From Candidatus Aquabacterium excrementipullorum (GTDB taxonomy: Bacteria; Pseudomonadota; Gammaproteobacteria; Burkholderiales; Burkholderiaceae_C), in contig DXIO01000082.1 in the NCBI GenBank assembly GCA_019112875.1, positions 62,001 through 126,000 of the forward strand: a stretch of 64,000 nucleotides of DNA, written 5' to 3'. Positions 9,739 through 21,025 of this stretch are shown here, one piece after another. Within the stretch, counting starts at the first letter, position 1. Each line of letters starts with the position of its first letter. The position numbers were made by a program, and so were the translations under genes. The notes under the pieces were generated by a model. It was not told where the DNA came from. It saw only the letters and a list, made by a program, of their open reading frames with translations, and did no database searches.

Positions 9739-10191
9739 TCATTGGGCCTGAGGCTCAAGACCCGCCTCGTGATGCGGCGTGCCGTCCTCATCATCACCCC
9801 ACCAAGGCGCACGCGAGGCCCAGTGCATGTGCAACCCCACGCGGCTGCCGAAGTCGCCTTCCAGCAAGCCCGCGCGCAAGCGCAGCACACCCGGCAATGA
9901 GGCACGCCGGCTGAACAGCGGTGAACCACAGCGCTGGCAGAAGCAGCGCTGCTTGTCGTCGGACGAGTCGTAGACCTGGATCAGATCCTCGCCGCTCAGC
10001 CAACGCAGCTGGCTTTCCTGGATCGGCACATTGGTCGCGAACGGCCCGCCCTGTGCACGCCGGCACTGGCTGCAATGGCAGACCTGGATCGGCGGCAGCG
10101 TACCGCTCAGGGTGAAACGGATGCCGCCGCACAGGCAACTTCCCTGATGGATCGGCGCCAACTCAGGCGAGGGTGTGGGCTCGGTGCTCAT
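9739..10191 (-). CDS. GFA family (CENP-V/GFA, Gfa-like) zinc protein
   Basis: GSCLCGGIRFTLSG...VCHCSQCRRAQGGPFATNVPI...RCFCQRCGSPLFSR motif. Confidence 0.85.
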   Translation of the reverse strand: MSTEPTPSPELAPIHQGSCLCGGIRFTLSGTLPPIQVCHCSQCRRAQGGPFATNVPIQESQLRWLSGEDLIQVYDSSDDKQRCFCQRCGSPLFSRRASLPGVLRLRAGLLEGDFGSRVGLHMHWASRAPWWGDDEDGTPHHEAGLEPQAQ

Positions 10192-10218
10192 GCACCAAGC
10201 CTACCCCACATCAGACGA

Positions 10219-11562
10219 TCACTTCGGCGCGCCGGCCTGGTACCACTTGCCCAGCTCGGCCCGCTCCGCGTCGGTGATCTGCGTGGCGTTGTTCAGCGGC
10301 ATGGCCTTGAGCACCACGGCCTGCTGGTAGATCTGCTGCGCGTGCTGGCTGATCAACTCGGGCGTGTGCAGCATGACGCCCTTGTTGGCCAGGCCCGCGT
10401 TGTGGCACATCACGCAACGCTGAGACACGATGGCTTGCACCTGCTGGAACTGCGACAAAGGCGCCGCAGGTGCGGCAGCCGTCGTTGCGGCAGACGCGCC
10501 ATCGGCCGAAGCCGCCGACGACGCAGCATCTGCAGCCGAGGCGCCCGATGCCGCCTGCGCGGACACCATGGCGGGTGCAGCAGGCACCACGGCAGGCGCA
10601 GCCACTGGCGGCACCGGCTTGGGCGCCAGCCACACGGCCACACCCAACAGCACCACCACACCGGCCACGGCCCAGTGCCACGGCGCGGGCTTGCCAGCCA
10701 CTTCCGTCTTGTGCCGAGCCACGAAGAACTGGCGGATCAACGCCCCAGCCAGCATGATCAGCACCAGCACCACCCAGTTCTGCGGATGGCTGTAGGCCCA
10801 GCTGTAGTGGTTGCTCAGCATCGCGAACAGCACCGGCAGCGTGAAGTAGGTGTTGTGCACGCTGCGCTGCTTGCCGCGCTGGCCGTGCACAGGATCCACC
10901 GGCTGCCCGGCCTTCATCGACGCGATCACCTTGCGCTGGCCCGGGATGATCCAGAAGAACACGTTCGCGCTCATGCTCGTGGCCATCATCGCGCCCACCA
11001 GCAGGAAGGCCGCGCGCCCCGCGAACAGCTGGCAGGCCAGCCACGCCGCGAAGACCACGACGCCGAACAGCACCATGCCCACGACCTCGTCCCCCTTCGG
11101 GCCCTTGCCCAGGGTGCGGCAGACCAGGTCATAGATGATCCAGAACCCCGCCAGGAAGCCCAGCGCCGCGGCCACCGCCACACCGGCCGACCAGTCGTAC
11201 ACCGACTTGTCGATCAGGAAGGTGCCCGCGTTGAACAGGTAGATCACCGTGAACAATGCGAAGCCCGTGAGCCAGGTGGAATAGCTCTCCCAGTAGAACC
11301 AGTGCAGGTTGGCGGGCATGCTCCTGGGCGCGCCCAGGTACTTCTGCGGGTTGTAGAAGCCGCCACCGTGCACGGCCCACAGCTCACCGCCAACGCCTTT
11401 TTCCTTCAGTGCCGGATCGGCCGGCGGCACCAGGCTGTTGTCCAGCATCACGAAGTAGAACGACGAGCCGATCCACGCGACCGCCACGATCACGTGCGCC
11501 CATTTCAGCAGCAGGTTGGCCCAATCGAGCGCATAGCCAACCAGGGGGGACATCTCCATCAT
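10219..11562 (-). CDS. puuD: membrane urate hydroxylase (urate oxidase) with C-terminal cytochrome c domain
   Basis: N-terminal multi-TM DUF989-like region (WAHVIVAVAWIGSSFYFVMLDNSL) and C-terminal haem motif RCVMCH. Confidence 0.9.
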   Translation of the reverse strand: MMEMSPLVGYALDWANLLLKWAHVIVAVAWIGSSFYFVMLDNSLVPPADPALKEKGVGGELWAVHGGGFYNPQKYLGAPRSMPANLHWFYWESYSTWLTGFALFTVIYLFNAGTFLIDKSVYDWSAGVAVAAALGFLAGFWIIYDLVCRTLGKGPKGDEVVGMVLFGVVVFAAWLACQLFAGRAAFLLVGAMMATSMSANVFFWIIPGQRKVIASMKAGQPVDPVHGQRGKQRSVHNTYFTLPVLFAMLSNHYSWAYSHPQNWVVLVLIMLAGALIRQFFVARHKTEVAGKPAPWHWAVAGVVVLLGVAVWLAPKPVPPVAAPAVVPAAPAMVSAQAASGASAADAASSAASADGASAATTAAAPAAPLSQFQQVQAIVSQRCVMCHNAGLANKGVMLHTPELISQHAQQIYQQAVVLKAMPLNNATQITDAERAELGKWYQAGAPK

Positions 11563-11577
11563 CTCGAACGCTTCCGA

Positions 11578-12009
11578 TCAACTGCCACGGTAGGTGGAAT
11601 ACGACCACGGGCTCACCAGCAGGGGCACGTGGTAATGCGAGTGCGCATCGGCGATGCCGAAATCCAGCGGCACCTTGCCCAGGAAGGCCGGCGTGGGCAA
11701 CTGGGTGCCACGGGCGCGGAAATAACCCTCCACGTCGAAGACCAGACGGTAGCAACCGGGCTTGAAGTCATCGCCACTGAGCAGCGGGCCGTCGATGCGG
11801 CCGTCGTCGTTGGTGGTCACACTGCGCAAAGACAGCCAGCGGCCGTTGGCGCAACCGTCCGAAGTGGCCTCGCGCACGTACAGTTCGATGTGCATGCCCA
11901 CGGCGGGGCCGCCGAGCACGGTGTCGAGCACATGGGTCGTCAATCGACCAGAATGGGCCTCAGGCTTGCCGCCGGGCTGAGAATTTGCTTGAGACACGAA
12001 AGGATCCAA
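11578..12009 (-). CDS. uraH: 5-hydroxyisourate hydrolase
   Basis: LTTHVLDTVLGGPAVGMHIELY and C-terminal YSTYRGS, characteristic of the transthyretin-like HIUase family. Confidence 0.95.
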   Translation of the reverse strand: MDPFVSQANSQPGGKPEAHSGRLTTHVLDTVLGGPAVGMHIELYVREATSDGCANGRWLSLRSVTTNDDGRIDGPLLSGDDFKPGCYRLVFDVEGYFRARGTQLPTPAFLGKVPLDFGIADAHSHYHVPLLVSPWSYSTYRGS

Positions 12010-12034
12010 TCACTGGGTTGCAAGCGGTTCACAA

Positions 12035-12051
12035 AACTGTATACACTTTAC
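12035..12051. promoter_or_regulatory. candidate GntR operator (AACTGTATACACTTTAC)
   Basis: TGTATACA palindrome core between divergent uraH and gntR; near-identical sequence at 28910-28927. Confidence 0.6.
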
Positions 12052-12056
12052 CCACG

Positions 12057-12851
12057 ATGAGTGCCGCACGCAAGAAATCTGCCACAAAGGCCACCGACGA
12101 GGTGGCTCAAATAACACGCGCTTCCGTGCGGGCCGTGTCATCCCCATCCATGCCAGCCAACGATATCGACGACGACGCGCCCTCGGGCTCCAGCACCGAA
12201 CACATCGTGGTCGCCGTCACGCGCGCCATCGTCGAGCACCGCCTGCTGCCCGGCGCCAAGCTGGTCGAGCAGAAGCTGGGTGACCGCTTCGGCGTGTCGC
12301 GCACGATCGTGCGTCAGGCTCTGTTCAGGCTGTCGCAGTTGAAGTTGGTGAGGCTTGAACCTGCGCGGGGGGCGTTTGTCGCGGAGCCTTCGATTGAAGA
12401 AGCGCGCGAGGTGTTCGCCGTGCGCCGCATGGTCGAAGGCCAGATGGTGCGCCAGCTGATCGCGCAGCTCAAGCCGGCTGACCTGCGCCTGCTCAAGGCC
12501 CATGTGAAAGAAGAGCGCCAGGCGGTGGAGCGCATCGACGTGGCCACGCGCACCAAGCTGCTGTTCGACTTCCACGTGCGCATGGCCGAGGTGCTGGGCA
12601 ACCAGGTGCTGGTCGAACTGATTCAAGAATTGGTCTCGCGCTGTTCGCTGATCACGCTGATGTACCAGTCGGCCGACGACGCCGAGGCCTCCAACGCCGA
12701 ACACACCGACATCCTCGCCGCCATCGAGGCCCGCGACGCCGACAAGGCCGCGGCCCTGATCGACGAGCACCTGCTGACGGTGGAACGCCAGCTCACCGAG
12801 CGCCGCCGCGTGCCCAGCCTGCGCCTGGAAGATGCCCTCGGCTCGCCCTGA
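12057..12851 (+). CDS. GntR family (FCD-type) transcriptional regulator
   Basis: GAKLVEQKLGDRFGVSRTIVRQALFRLSQLKLVRLEPARGAFVAEPS wHTH followed by an FCD domain. ATG at 12057 (MSAARKK) preferred over 11985. Confidence 0.9.
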   Translation: MSAARKKSATKATDEVAQITRASVRAVSSPSMPANDIDDDAPSGSSTEHIVVAVTRAIVEHRLLPGAKLVEQKLGDRFGVSRTIVRQALFRLSQLKLVRLEPARGAFVAEPSIEEAREVFAVRRMVEGQMVRQLIAQLKPADLRLLKAHVKEERQAVERIDVATRTKLLFDFHVRMAEVLGNQVLVELIQELVSRCSLITLMYQSADDAEASNAEHTDILAAIEARDADKAAALIDEHLLTVERQLTERRRVPSLRLEDALGSP

Positions 12852-12865
12852 TCCCTTTTGCTTTC

Positions 12866-13806
12866 ATGACCACCTACGACAGCACCCAGCCCTACCCGCG
12901 TGACCTCGTCGGTTACGGCAACAACCCACCGCACGCCCGCTGGCCCGGTGGCGCGCGCATCGCCGTGCAGTTCGTGCTGAACTACGAAGAAGGCGGCGAG
13001 AACAACGTCCTGCATGGCGACCCGGGCTCCGAGCAGTTCCTCTCCGAGATCATCGGCGCGGCCAGCTTCCCGGCCCGCCACATGAGCATGGACGGCATCT
13101 ACGAATACGGCTCGCGCGCCGGCGTGTGGCGGCTGCTGCGCGAGTTCGAGCAGCGCGGCCTGCCGCTCACCGTGTTTGGCGTGTCGATGGCGCTGGAGCG
13201 TCACCCAGAACTCACCAAAGCCTTCGTCGACCTGGGCCACGAGATCGCCTGCCACTCCTGGCGCTGGATCCACTACCAGAACATGGACGAGGCCACCGAG
13301 CGCGAGCACATCGAGCGCGGCACCGCCATCATCAAGCAGATGACCGGCGGGCTGTGGCCCCATGGCTGGTACACCGGCCGCGACAGCCCCAACACGCGCC
13401 GCCTGCTGGTGGACCACGGCGGCTACGACTACGACAGCGACTACTACGGCGACGACCTGCCCTTCTGGATGACGGTCGACAAATCCGATGGCGGCAAGGC
13501 GCAGCAACTGGTGATCCCCTACACGCTGGACGCCAACGACATGCGTTTCGCCTCGCCGCAAGGCTTCAACACCGGCGACCACTTCTTCGAGTACCTGCGC
13601 GACAGCTTCGACGTGCTCTACGGAGAAGGTGATCCGCAGGGACTTGACCGCCCCAAGATGATGAGCATCGGCATGCACTGCCGCCTGCTGGGCCGGCCCG
13701 GCCGTTTCAAGGGCCTGCAGCGCTTCCTGGACCACGTGCAGTCGCACCGTGACGTCTGGGTCTGCCGCCGCATCGACATCGCCCGCCACTGGAAGACCAC
13801 GCACCC

Positions 13807-13825
<19 letters not shown>
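12866..13825 (+). CDS. puuE: allantoinase PuuE (polysaccharide-deacetylase fold)
   Basis: YPRDLVGYGNNPPHARWPGGARIAVQFVLNYEEGGENNVLHGD, typical of the PuuE family. Confidence 0.93.
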
Positions 13826-15596
<1,771 letters not shown>

Positions 15597-15600
<4 letters not shown>

Positions 15601-16853
15601 CCGCTGCTTCGCCTTTGAACTATCAAGCCCTGGACGCCTGGATCGACGCCCACTTCGACGAAGAGGTGCGCTTCCTGCAGGCCCTGGTGCAGGTGCCCAC
15701 GGACACACCGCCCGGCAACAACGCGCCACACGCCGAGCGCACCGCGGAGTTGGTGCAGAGCTTCGGCTGGCAGGCCGAGAAGCACGCCGTACCCGAGGCC
15801 GAGGTGCGCGACTACGGCCTGACCACGCTGACCAACCTGATCGTGCGCCGCCGCTTCAGCGAGCAAGGCCGTACCGTGGCGCTCAATGCCCATGGCGACG
15901 TGGTGCCCCCCGGCGAAGGCTGGACGCACCCGCCCTATGGCGGCGAGATCGATGACGGCAAGCTCTACGGCCGTGCCGCCGCCGTCAGCAAGAGCGACTT
16001 CGCCACCTTCAGCTTCGCATTGCGCGCACTGGAGGCACTGGCCCAGCAGGCCGATGCGCCCAAGCTCACGGGCGGTGTCGAACTGCACTTCACGTACGAC
16101 GAGGAGTTCGGCGGTGAACTGGGTCCCGGCTGGCTGCTCAAACAAGGCCTGACCAAGCCCGACCTGCTGATCGCCGCCGGCTTCAGCTACGAGGTCGTCA
16201 CCGCGCACAACGGCTGCCTGCAGATGGAAGTGACCGTGCATGGCGTGATGGCGCACGCGGCCATCCCGCACACGGGCGTCGATGCACTGCAAGGCGCCGT
16301 CACCATCCTCAACGCGCTGTACGCGCAGAACACCGCCTACAAGGCCATCACGTCCAAGGTGCCGGGCATCACCCACCCCTACCTCAACGTGGGCCGCATC
16401 GAAGGCGGCACCAACACCAACGTCGTGCCGGGCAAGGTCGTGCTCAAGCTCGACCGCCGCATGATCCCTGAAGAAGATCCCGTGGCCGTGGAGGCCGACA
16501 TCCGCCGCGTGATCGCCGATGCTGCCGCGAGTTTCCCGGGCATCAAGGTGGACATCAAGCGCCTGCTGCTGGCCAACTCGCTGCAGCCCCTGCCGGGCAA
16601 CCAGCCACTGGTCGATGCGCTGCAGAAGCATGGCGAGGCCGTCTTCGGCCAGCCCATTCCCACCATGGGCACGCCGCTCTACACCGATGTGCGCTTGTAT
16701 TGCGCCCAGGGCATCCCGGCGGTGATCTACGGCGCCGGGCCGCGCACGGTGTTCGAGTCCAACGCCAAGCGCGCGGACGAGCATCTGGTGCTCGACGACC
16801 TGCGCAAGGCGACCAAGGTGGTCGCGCGCACGCTGCTGGATCTGCTGAGTTGA
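15597..16853 (+). CDS. M20 family metallohydrolase (ArgE/DapE/ACY1-like)
   Basis: NAHGDVVPPGEGWTHPPYGGEIDDGKLYGRAA, YDEEFGGELG. The start overlaps the preceding stop (ATGA at 15597-15600). Confidence 0.85.
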
Positions 16854-16893
16854 GCGCTTGCGGCCTTCGGCAATTTGAGACAATCGGGCCACG

Positions 16894-17757
16894 ATGTCCC
16901 AGGCCCCTCTGTTCCACATTTCCTTCTACAAGTTCGTCCCCCTGTCCGATCCGGACGGCGTGGTGGCGCTGCTGCGCGAACTCGTCGCCCCGCTGACCGG
17001 CAGCGTGCTGGTCGCGCATGAGGGCATCAGCGGCGCGCTGGCCGCCACGACCGAGCAACTCGATGCCTTCGAACATGCCATGCACCACGATCCGCGCCTG
17101 CACGGCCTGTTCAGCGACATGCCCTTCAAGCGCAGTGCGTGCACCACACGACCCTTCTGGAAGGTGCGCGTGCACCGCAAGGACGAGATCGTGGCCCTGG
17201 GCGTGGATGGCGTTACCGGCGTCGTGCCCGAGCGCGCAGCCGGCAACCACTTGAGCCCGCAGGATTTTCGCGAGTTGATCAACCAGGACGACGTGGTGCT
17301 GCTGGACAACCGCAACCACTTCGAATACAGGCTAGGCCGCTTCAAGCGCGCCATCGATCCAGGTGTGGGCAACTTCCGCGACTTCCCGGCCTACCTGCGC
17401 GCGCAGGCCCCGCAGTGGAAAGCCGAAGGCAGGCGCGTGGCCATGTACTGCACCGGTGGCATCCGCTGCGAGAAGACCAGCGCCTGGATGCAGCGCGATC
17501 TGGGCCTGGACGTCTACCAGCTCGATGGCGGCATCGTGAACTTCCTGCACACGCTGCCCGATGCCGAGCGTGACTGGGACGGCGAGTGCTTCGTCTTCGA
17601 CAACCGCGTGGCGCTCGATGCGCACCTGCAGGAGACCGACACCACCGCGCACGAGGTGTATGACGACTCGCCCGACGAGGCCTGGCGCCTCGAACGCGCG
17701 CAGCGCCTGGATTCGGTGAACCCGAAGCCGCGCAAGCCCGGCAAACCGCAGCCGTGA
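16894..17757 (+). CDS. trhO: rhodanese-domain tRNA uridine hydroxylase
   Basis: FYKFVPLSDPDGV...GTVLVAHEGISG-like region, FKRSACTTRPFWKVRVHRKDEIVALG, CTGGIRCEKTSAWM. Confidence 0.9.
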   Translation: MSQAPLFHISFYKFVPLSDPDGVVALLRELVAPLTGSVLVAHEGISGALAATTEQLDAFEHAMHHDPRLHGLFSDMPFKRSACTTRPFWKVRVHRKDEIVALGVDGVTGVVPERAAGNHLSPQDFRELINQDDVVLLDNRNHFEYRLGRFKRAIDPGVGNFRDFPAYLRAQAPQWKAEGRRVAMYCTGGIRCEKTSAWMQRDLGLDVYQLDGGIVNFLHTLPDAERDWDGECFVFDNRVALDAHLQETDTTAHEVYDDSPDEAWRLERAQRLDSVNPKPRKPGKPQP

Positions 17758-17823
17758 CAGGGATCTTCGGGTGATGCTCGATGCGCGCAGCCACGTGATC
17801 ATCCGCCCCATGATCGCGCCACG

Positions 17824-18771
17824 ATGAGCCGCCCCCCGCGCCCGCCCCTGCCCACGCGTGATGGCGTCAGCCCGAGCAGCGTGGCCCTGCCCAGCGGCCC
17901 ATGGCCCACGGTGCTCGACTTCATGGCCGAGCGACTGCCCGCCGTCTCTCGCGTGGAATGGGCAACGCGCATGCAAGCCGGCGACGTGCTCGACGACGAC
18001 GGCCAGCCCGTGCCACCTGAGGCGGCCTATCGCCCGCAGACCCGCCTGCACTACTGGCGCGCCCTGCCCTTCGAGCACCCCATCCCTTTCCAGGAAGACA
18101 TCGTCTTCATGGACGAGCACCTGGTGATCGCCGACAAGCCGCACTTCCTGCCCATCACGCCCAAGGGCCGTTACGTGCAGGAGACATTGCTGGTGCGTCT
18201 CAAGCGCCGCCTGGGCATCGACACCCTGGTCCCCATCCACCGGCTGGACCGCGAGACCGCCGGCCTGATCGCCTTCACCGCGCGTCCGCACGAGCGCAAT
18301 GTCTACCAGGCACTGTTCCGCGAACGGGCCGTGCGCAAGGTGTACGAAGCCGTCGCGCCGTTGCGGGTGGATCTGGCGCTGCCCTTGACCCACCGCAGCC
18401 GCCTGCTCGAAAGCGCGCACTTCATGGCCATGGAAGAAGTGCCGGGCGAGCCCAATTCAGAGACGCTGATCGAACTGATCGAAGGCCGACCCGACCAAGG
18501 CCGGGGCCTGTACCGCCTGAGCCCGCACACAGGCAAGCGCCACCAGCTACGCGCGCACATGCACGCCTTGGGCATCCCCCTTGTCAATGACCGCATCTAC
18601 CCGGTGCTGCAGGCCGCAGATCCACTGGATACGCCGCCGGATTGGCGACAACCTCTGCAACTGCTGGCCCGTCACCTGGCCTTCGACGATCCGGTCACTG
18701 GCCAGCGCCGCAGCTTCACGAGCCGGCGCTCGCTGGACTGGCCACCCAGCCCGCCGCCAGATCCCGTGTGA
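17824..18771 (+). CDS. RluA-type pseudouridine synthase
   Basis: PIHRLDRETAGLIAFT and HQLRAHMHALGIPLVNDRIYP motifs. Confidence 0.9.
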   Translation: MSRPPRPPLPTRDGVSPSSVALPSGPWPTVLDFMAERLPAVSRVEWATRMQAGDVLDDDGQPVPPEAAYRPQTRLHYWRALPFEHPIPFQEDIVFMDEHLVIADKPHFLPITPKGRYVQETLLVRLKRRLGIDTLVPIHRLDRETAGLIAFTARPHERNVYQALFRERAVRKVYEAVAPLRVDLALPLTHRSRLLESAHFMAMEEVPGEPNSETLIELIEGRPDQGRGLYRLSPHTGKRHQLRAHMHALGIPLVNDRIYPVLQAADPLDTPPDWRQPLQLLARHLAFDDPVTGQRRSFTSRRSLDWPPSPPPDPV

Positions 18772-19789
18772 GCCGCGCGGCCGGAACCTCGCGGCAACCG
18801 CTCGCGTTCTGCCCCGACCACAGCGGCGAGAAATCCGACGAGCCGGCCGCCTCGGCCTTGGCGCGCAAGGGCGCGATCGCGGCCGTGGCCAGCGGGAAGG
18901 CCGGCGCCACCGCGCTGATCGGCCCCAGTTCGCGCATCGCGCGGTTGACGATGCCGCGCGCCGGCCGGCCACTGAACACATTGGTCAAGGCCGTCTCAGC
19001 CGCGCCTTCGCTGCGCAGCGCCGCGCGGTGCAAGGCGCTGGTCGTGGATTCCGGGCACAACAGGTAGGCAGTACCCACCTGCACGCCCGCCGCACCCAGT
19101 GCCTGCGCCGCCGCCACACCTTGCACATCGGCGATACCACCAGCCGCGATCACTGGCACCCGCACCTCACGCACGATCTGCGGCAGCAGCGCGAAGAGGC
19201 CCACCTGCGTGCCCACATCGTCGGACAGGAACAAACCCCGGTGGCCGCCAGCCTCCAGGCCCTGCGCGATGATGGCGTCCACGCCGCGATCGGCCAGCCA
19301 GCGCGCCTCGGCCACCGTGGTGGCCGACGACAGCACCTTCGCACCCCAGCTGCGTACACGCGCCAGCAACGCCTCGTCAGGCAAGCCGAAGTGAAAGCTG
19401 ATCACCGGGGGCCTGAAAGCCTCGATCACCTCGGCCACTTCCGCACTGAACGGGCGGCGTCCCGGGCCTTGCGGGATATCCGCTTCGTTGGCGCCGAACT
19501 CGGCGTAATAGGGGCGCAGCGCCTGCCTCCAGCCTGCGTCACGCGCCGCATCCGGCACCGGCGGCTGATGCGCAAAGAAGTTCACGTTGAAAGGCCTGGA
19601 CGTGGCCGCGCGGATGGCCGCCAGTTCCTTGCGCAGCGCATCGTCGCCCAGCATGGCCGCCGGCAGCGAACCCAGCCCTCCGGCCTCGCTCACCGCAATC
19701 GCCAAGGCACTGCCCTGCACCCCGGCCATCGGCGCCTGGATCACTGGCAGATCGATGCCCATCAGCTCGGTCAGGGAAGCGGCGCTCAT
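18716..19789 (-). CDS. nitronate monooxygenase (2-nitropropane dioxygenase family)
   Basis: LPVIQAPMAGVQGSALAIAVSEAGGLGSLPAAM, EAGGHRG, IAAGGIADVQGVAAAQALGAAGVQVGTAYL. ORF track start 19825; ATG at 19789 preferred. Confidence 0.9.
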   Translation of the reverse strand: MSAASLTELMGIDLPVIQAPMAGVQGSALAIAVSEAGGLGSLPAAMLGDDALRKELAAIRAATSRPFNVNFFAHQPPVPDAARDAGWRQALRPYYAEFGANEADIPQGPGRRPFSAEVAEVIEAFRPPVISFHFGLPDEALLARVRSWGAKVLSSATTVAEARWLADRGVDAIIAQGLEAGGHRGLFLSDDVGTQVGLFALLPQIVREVRVPVIAAGGIADVQGVAAAQALGAAGVQVGTAYLLCPESTTSALHRAALRSEGAAETALTNVFSGRPARGIVNRAMRELGPISAVAPAFPLATAAIAPLRAKAEAAGSSDFSPLWSGQNASGCREVPAARLTRDLAAGWVASPASAGS

Positions 19790-19995
19790 GATGGATCCTT
19801 GTGCGTGTTCAGCGGGATGCTTCATTGTGATCCTCCAGCCCCGAACAAGCTGGCCAAGGGGCTTGTCATGCCACCGCTCAAGCGCGCAGCAATAGCATTC
19901 CCTTCAGGGCCATCGCCACAGGCCCTAAGATGCCCGGCAGACACCCGGCGCCATCCCGCGGCGCCACCGCACCGGGTACGTACCAGGAGACACCC

Positions 19996-20994
19996 ATGTT
20001 CAACGCCCTCGTCCTCGACAAGAACCCCGACTTCAGCGCCGAACTGCGCGAGGTGGACGACAGCTTCCTGCCCACCTTCGCGGACGGCGGCGGCGTCACC
20101 GTCGCCATCGAGCACTCCACGCTCAACTACAAGGATGGTCTGGCCATCACCAACAAGTCGCCCGTGGTGCGCAGCTGGCCCATGGTCGCCGGCATCGACG
20201 GCGCCGGCACCGTGCTGGACAGCGAGCACGCCGCGTGGAAGGCCGGCGATCGCGTCATCCTCAATGGCTACGGCGTGGGCGAGACACACAAGGGCTGCCT
20301 GGCCGCCAAGGCCCGCCTGCACGGCGACTGGCTGGTCCGCCTGCCCGAGGCCTTCACCACCCGCCAGGCCATGGCCATCGGCACGGCCGGCTATACCGCG
20401 ATGCTGTGCGTGATGGCGCTGGAGCGCCATGGCGTGCTGAACCAGCCCGGCGATGGCGAGGTGCTGGTCACCGGCGCCACGGGCGGCGTGGGCTCGGTGG
20501 CCGTGGCCTTGCTGTCACGCCTGGGGCACACCGTGGTGGCCGCCACCGGCAAGGCCAGCGAAGAGGCCTACCTGAAGCAACTGGGCGCCAAGAGCATCAT
20601 CGACCGCGCCGAGCTGGGCAGCCCGGGCAAGCCCCTGCAGAAGGAGCGCTGGAAGGCAGTGGTCGATGCCGTGGGTAGCCACACCTTGGTCAACGCCTGC
20701 GCGCAGACGCGCTACGGTGGCGCCGTGGCCGCCTGCGGCCTGGCCCAGGGCTTCGACCTGCCGGCCACCGTGATGCCCTTCATCTTGCGGGGCGTGGCCC
20801 TGCTGGGCGTGGACAGCGTGATGGCCCCGCTCGCCAAGCGCCAGGAAGCCTGGACACGCCTGGCGCGCGACCTGGATCCCACCTTGCTCGAACAGATCAC
20901 CTCGGAAGCACCGCTCAGCGGCGCGATCCAGGCTGCGCGGGAACTGATGGACGGCCACGTGCGCGGCCGCGTCGTGATCCGCACGACCGCCTGA
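19996..20994 (+). CDS. acuI: acrylyl-CoA reductase (NADPH)-type MDR oxidoreductase (YhdH/AcuI)
   Basis: MFNALVLDK start, HSTLNYKDGLAITNKSPVVRSWPMVAGIDGAGTV, VTGATGGVGSVAVALLSRLGH. Confidence 0.9.
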   Translation: MFNALVLDKNPDFSAELREVDDSFLPTFADGGGVTVAIEHSTLNYKDGLAITNKSPVVRSWPMVAGIDGAGTVLDSEHAAWKAGDRVILNGYGVGETHKGCLAAKARLHGDWLVRLPEAFTTRQAMAIGTAGYTAMLCVMALERHGVLNQPGDGEVLVTGATGGVGSVAVALLSRLGHTVVAATGKASEEAYLKQLGAKSIIDRAELGSPGKPLQKERWKAVVDAVGSHTLVNACAQTRYGGAVAACGLAQGFDLPATVMPFILRGVALLGVDSVMAPLAKRQEAWTRLARDLDPTLLEQITSEAPLSGAIQAARELMDGHVRGRVVIRTTA

Positions 20995-21025
20995 GCACAC
21001 CCGGGCTCACCGTGGTCTCAACGCC

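Noticed and set aside
10075-12060. 661-aa plus-strand ORF opposite puuD/uraH
   Set aside because: Antisense to two clear enzymes; Arg/His/Gln-rich low-complexity translation.
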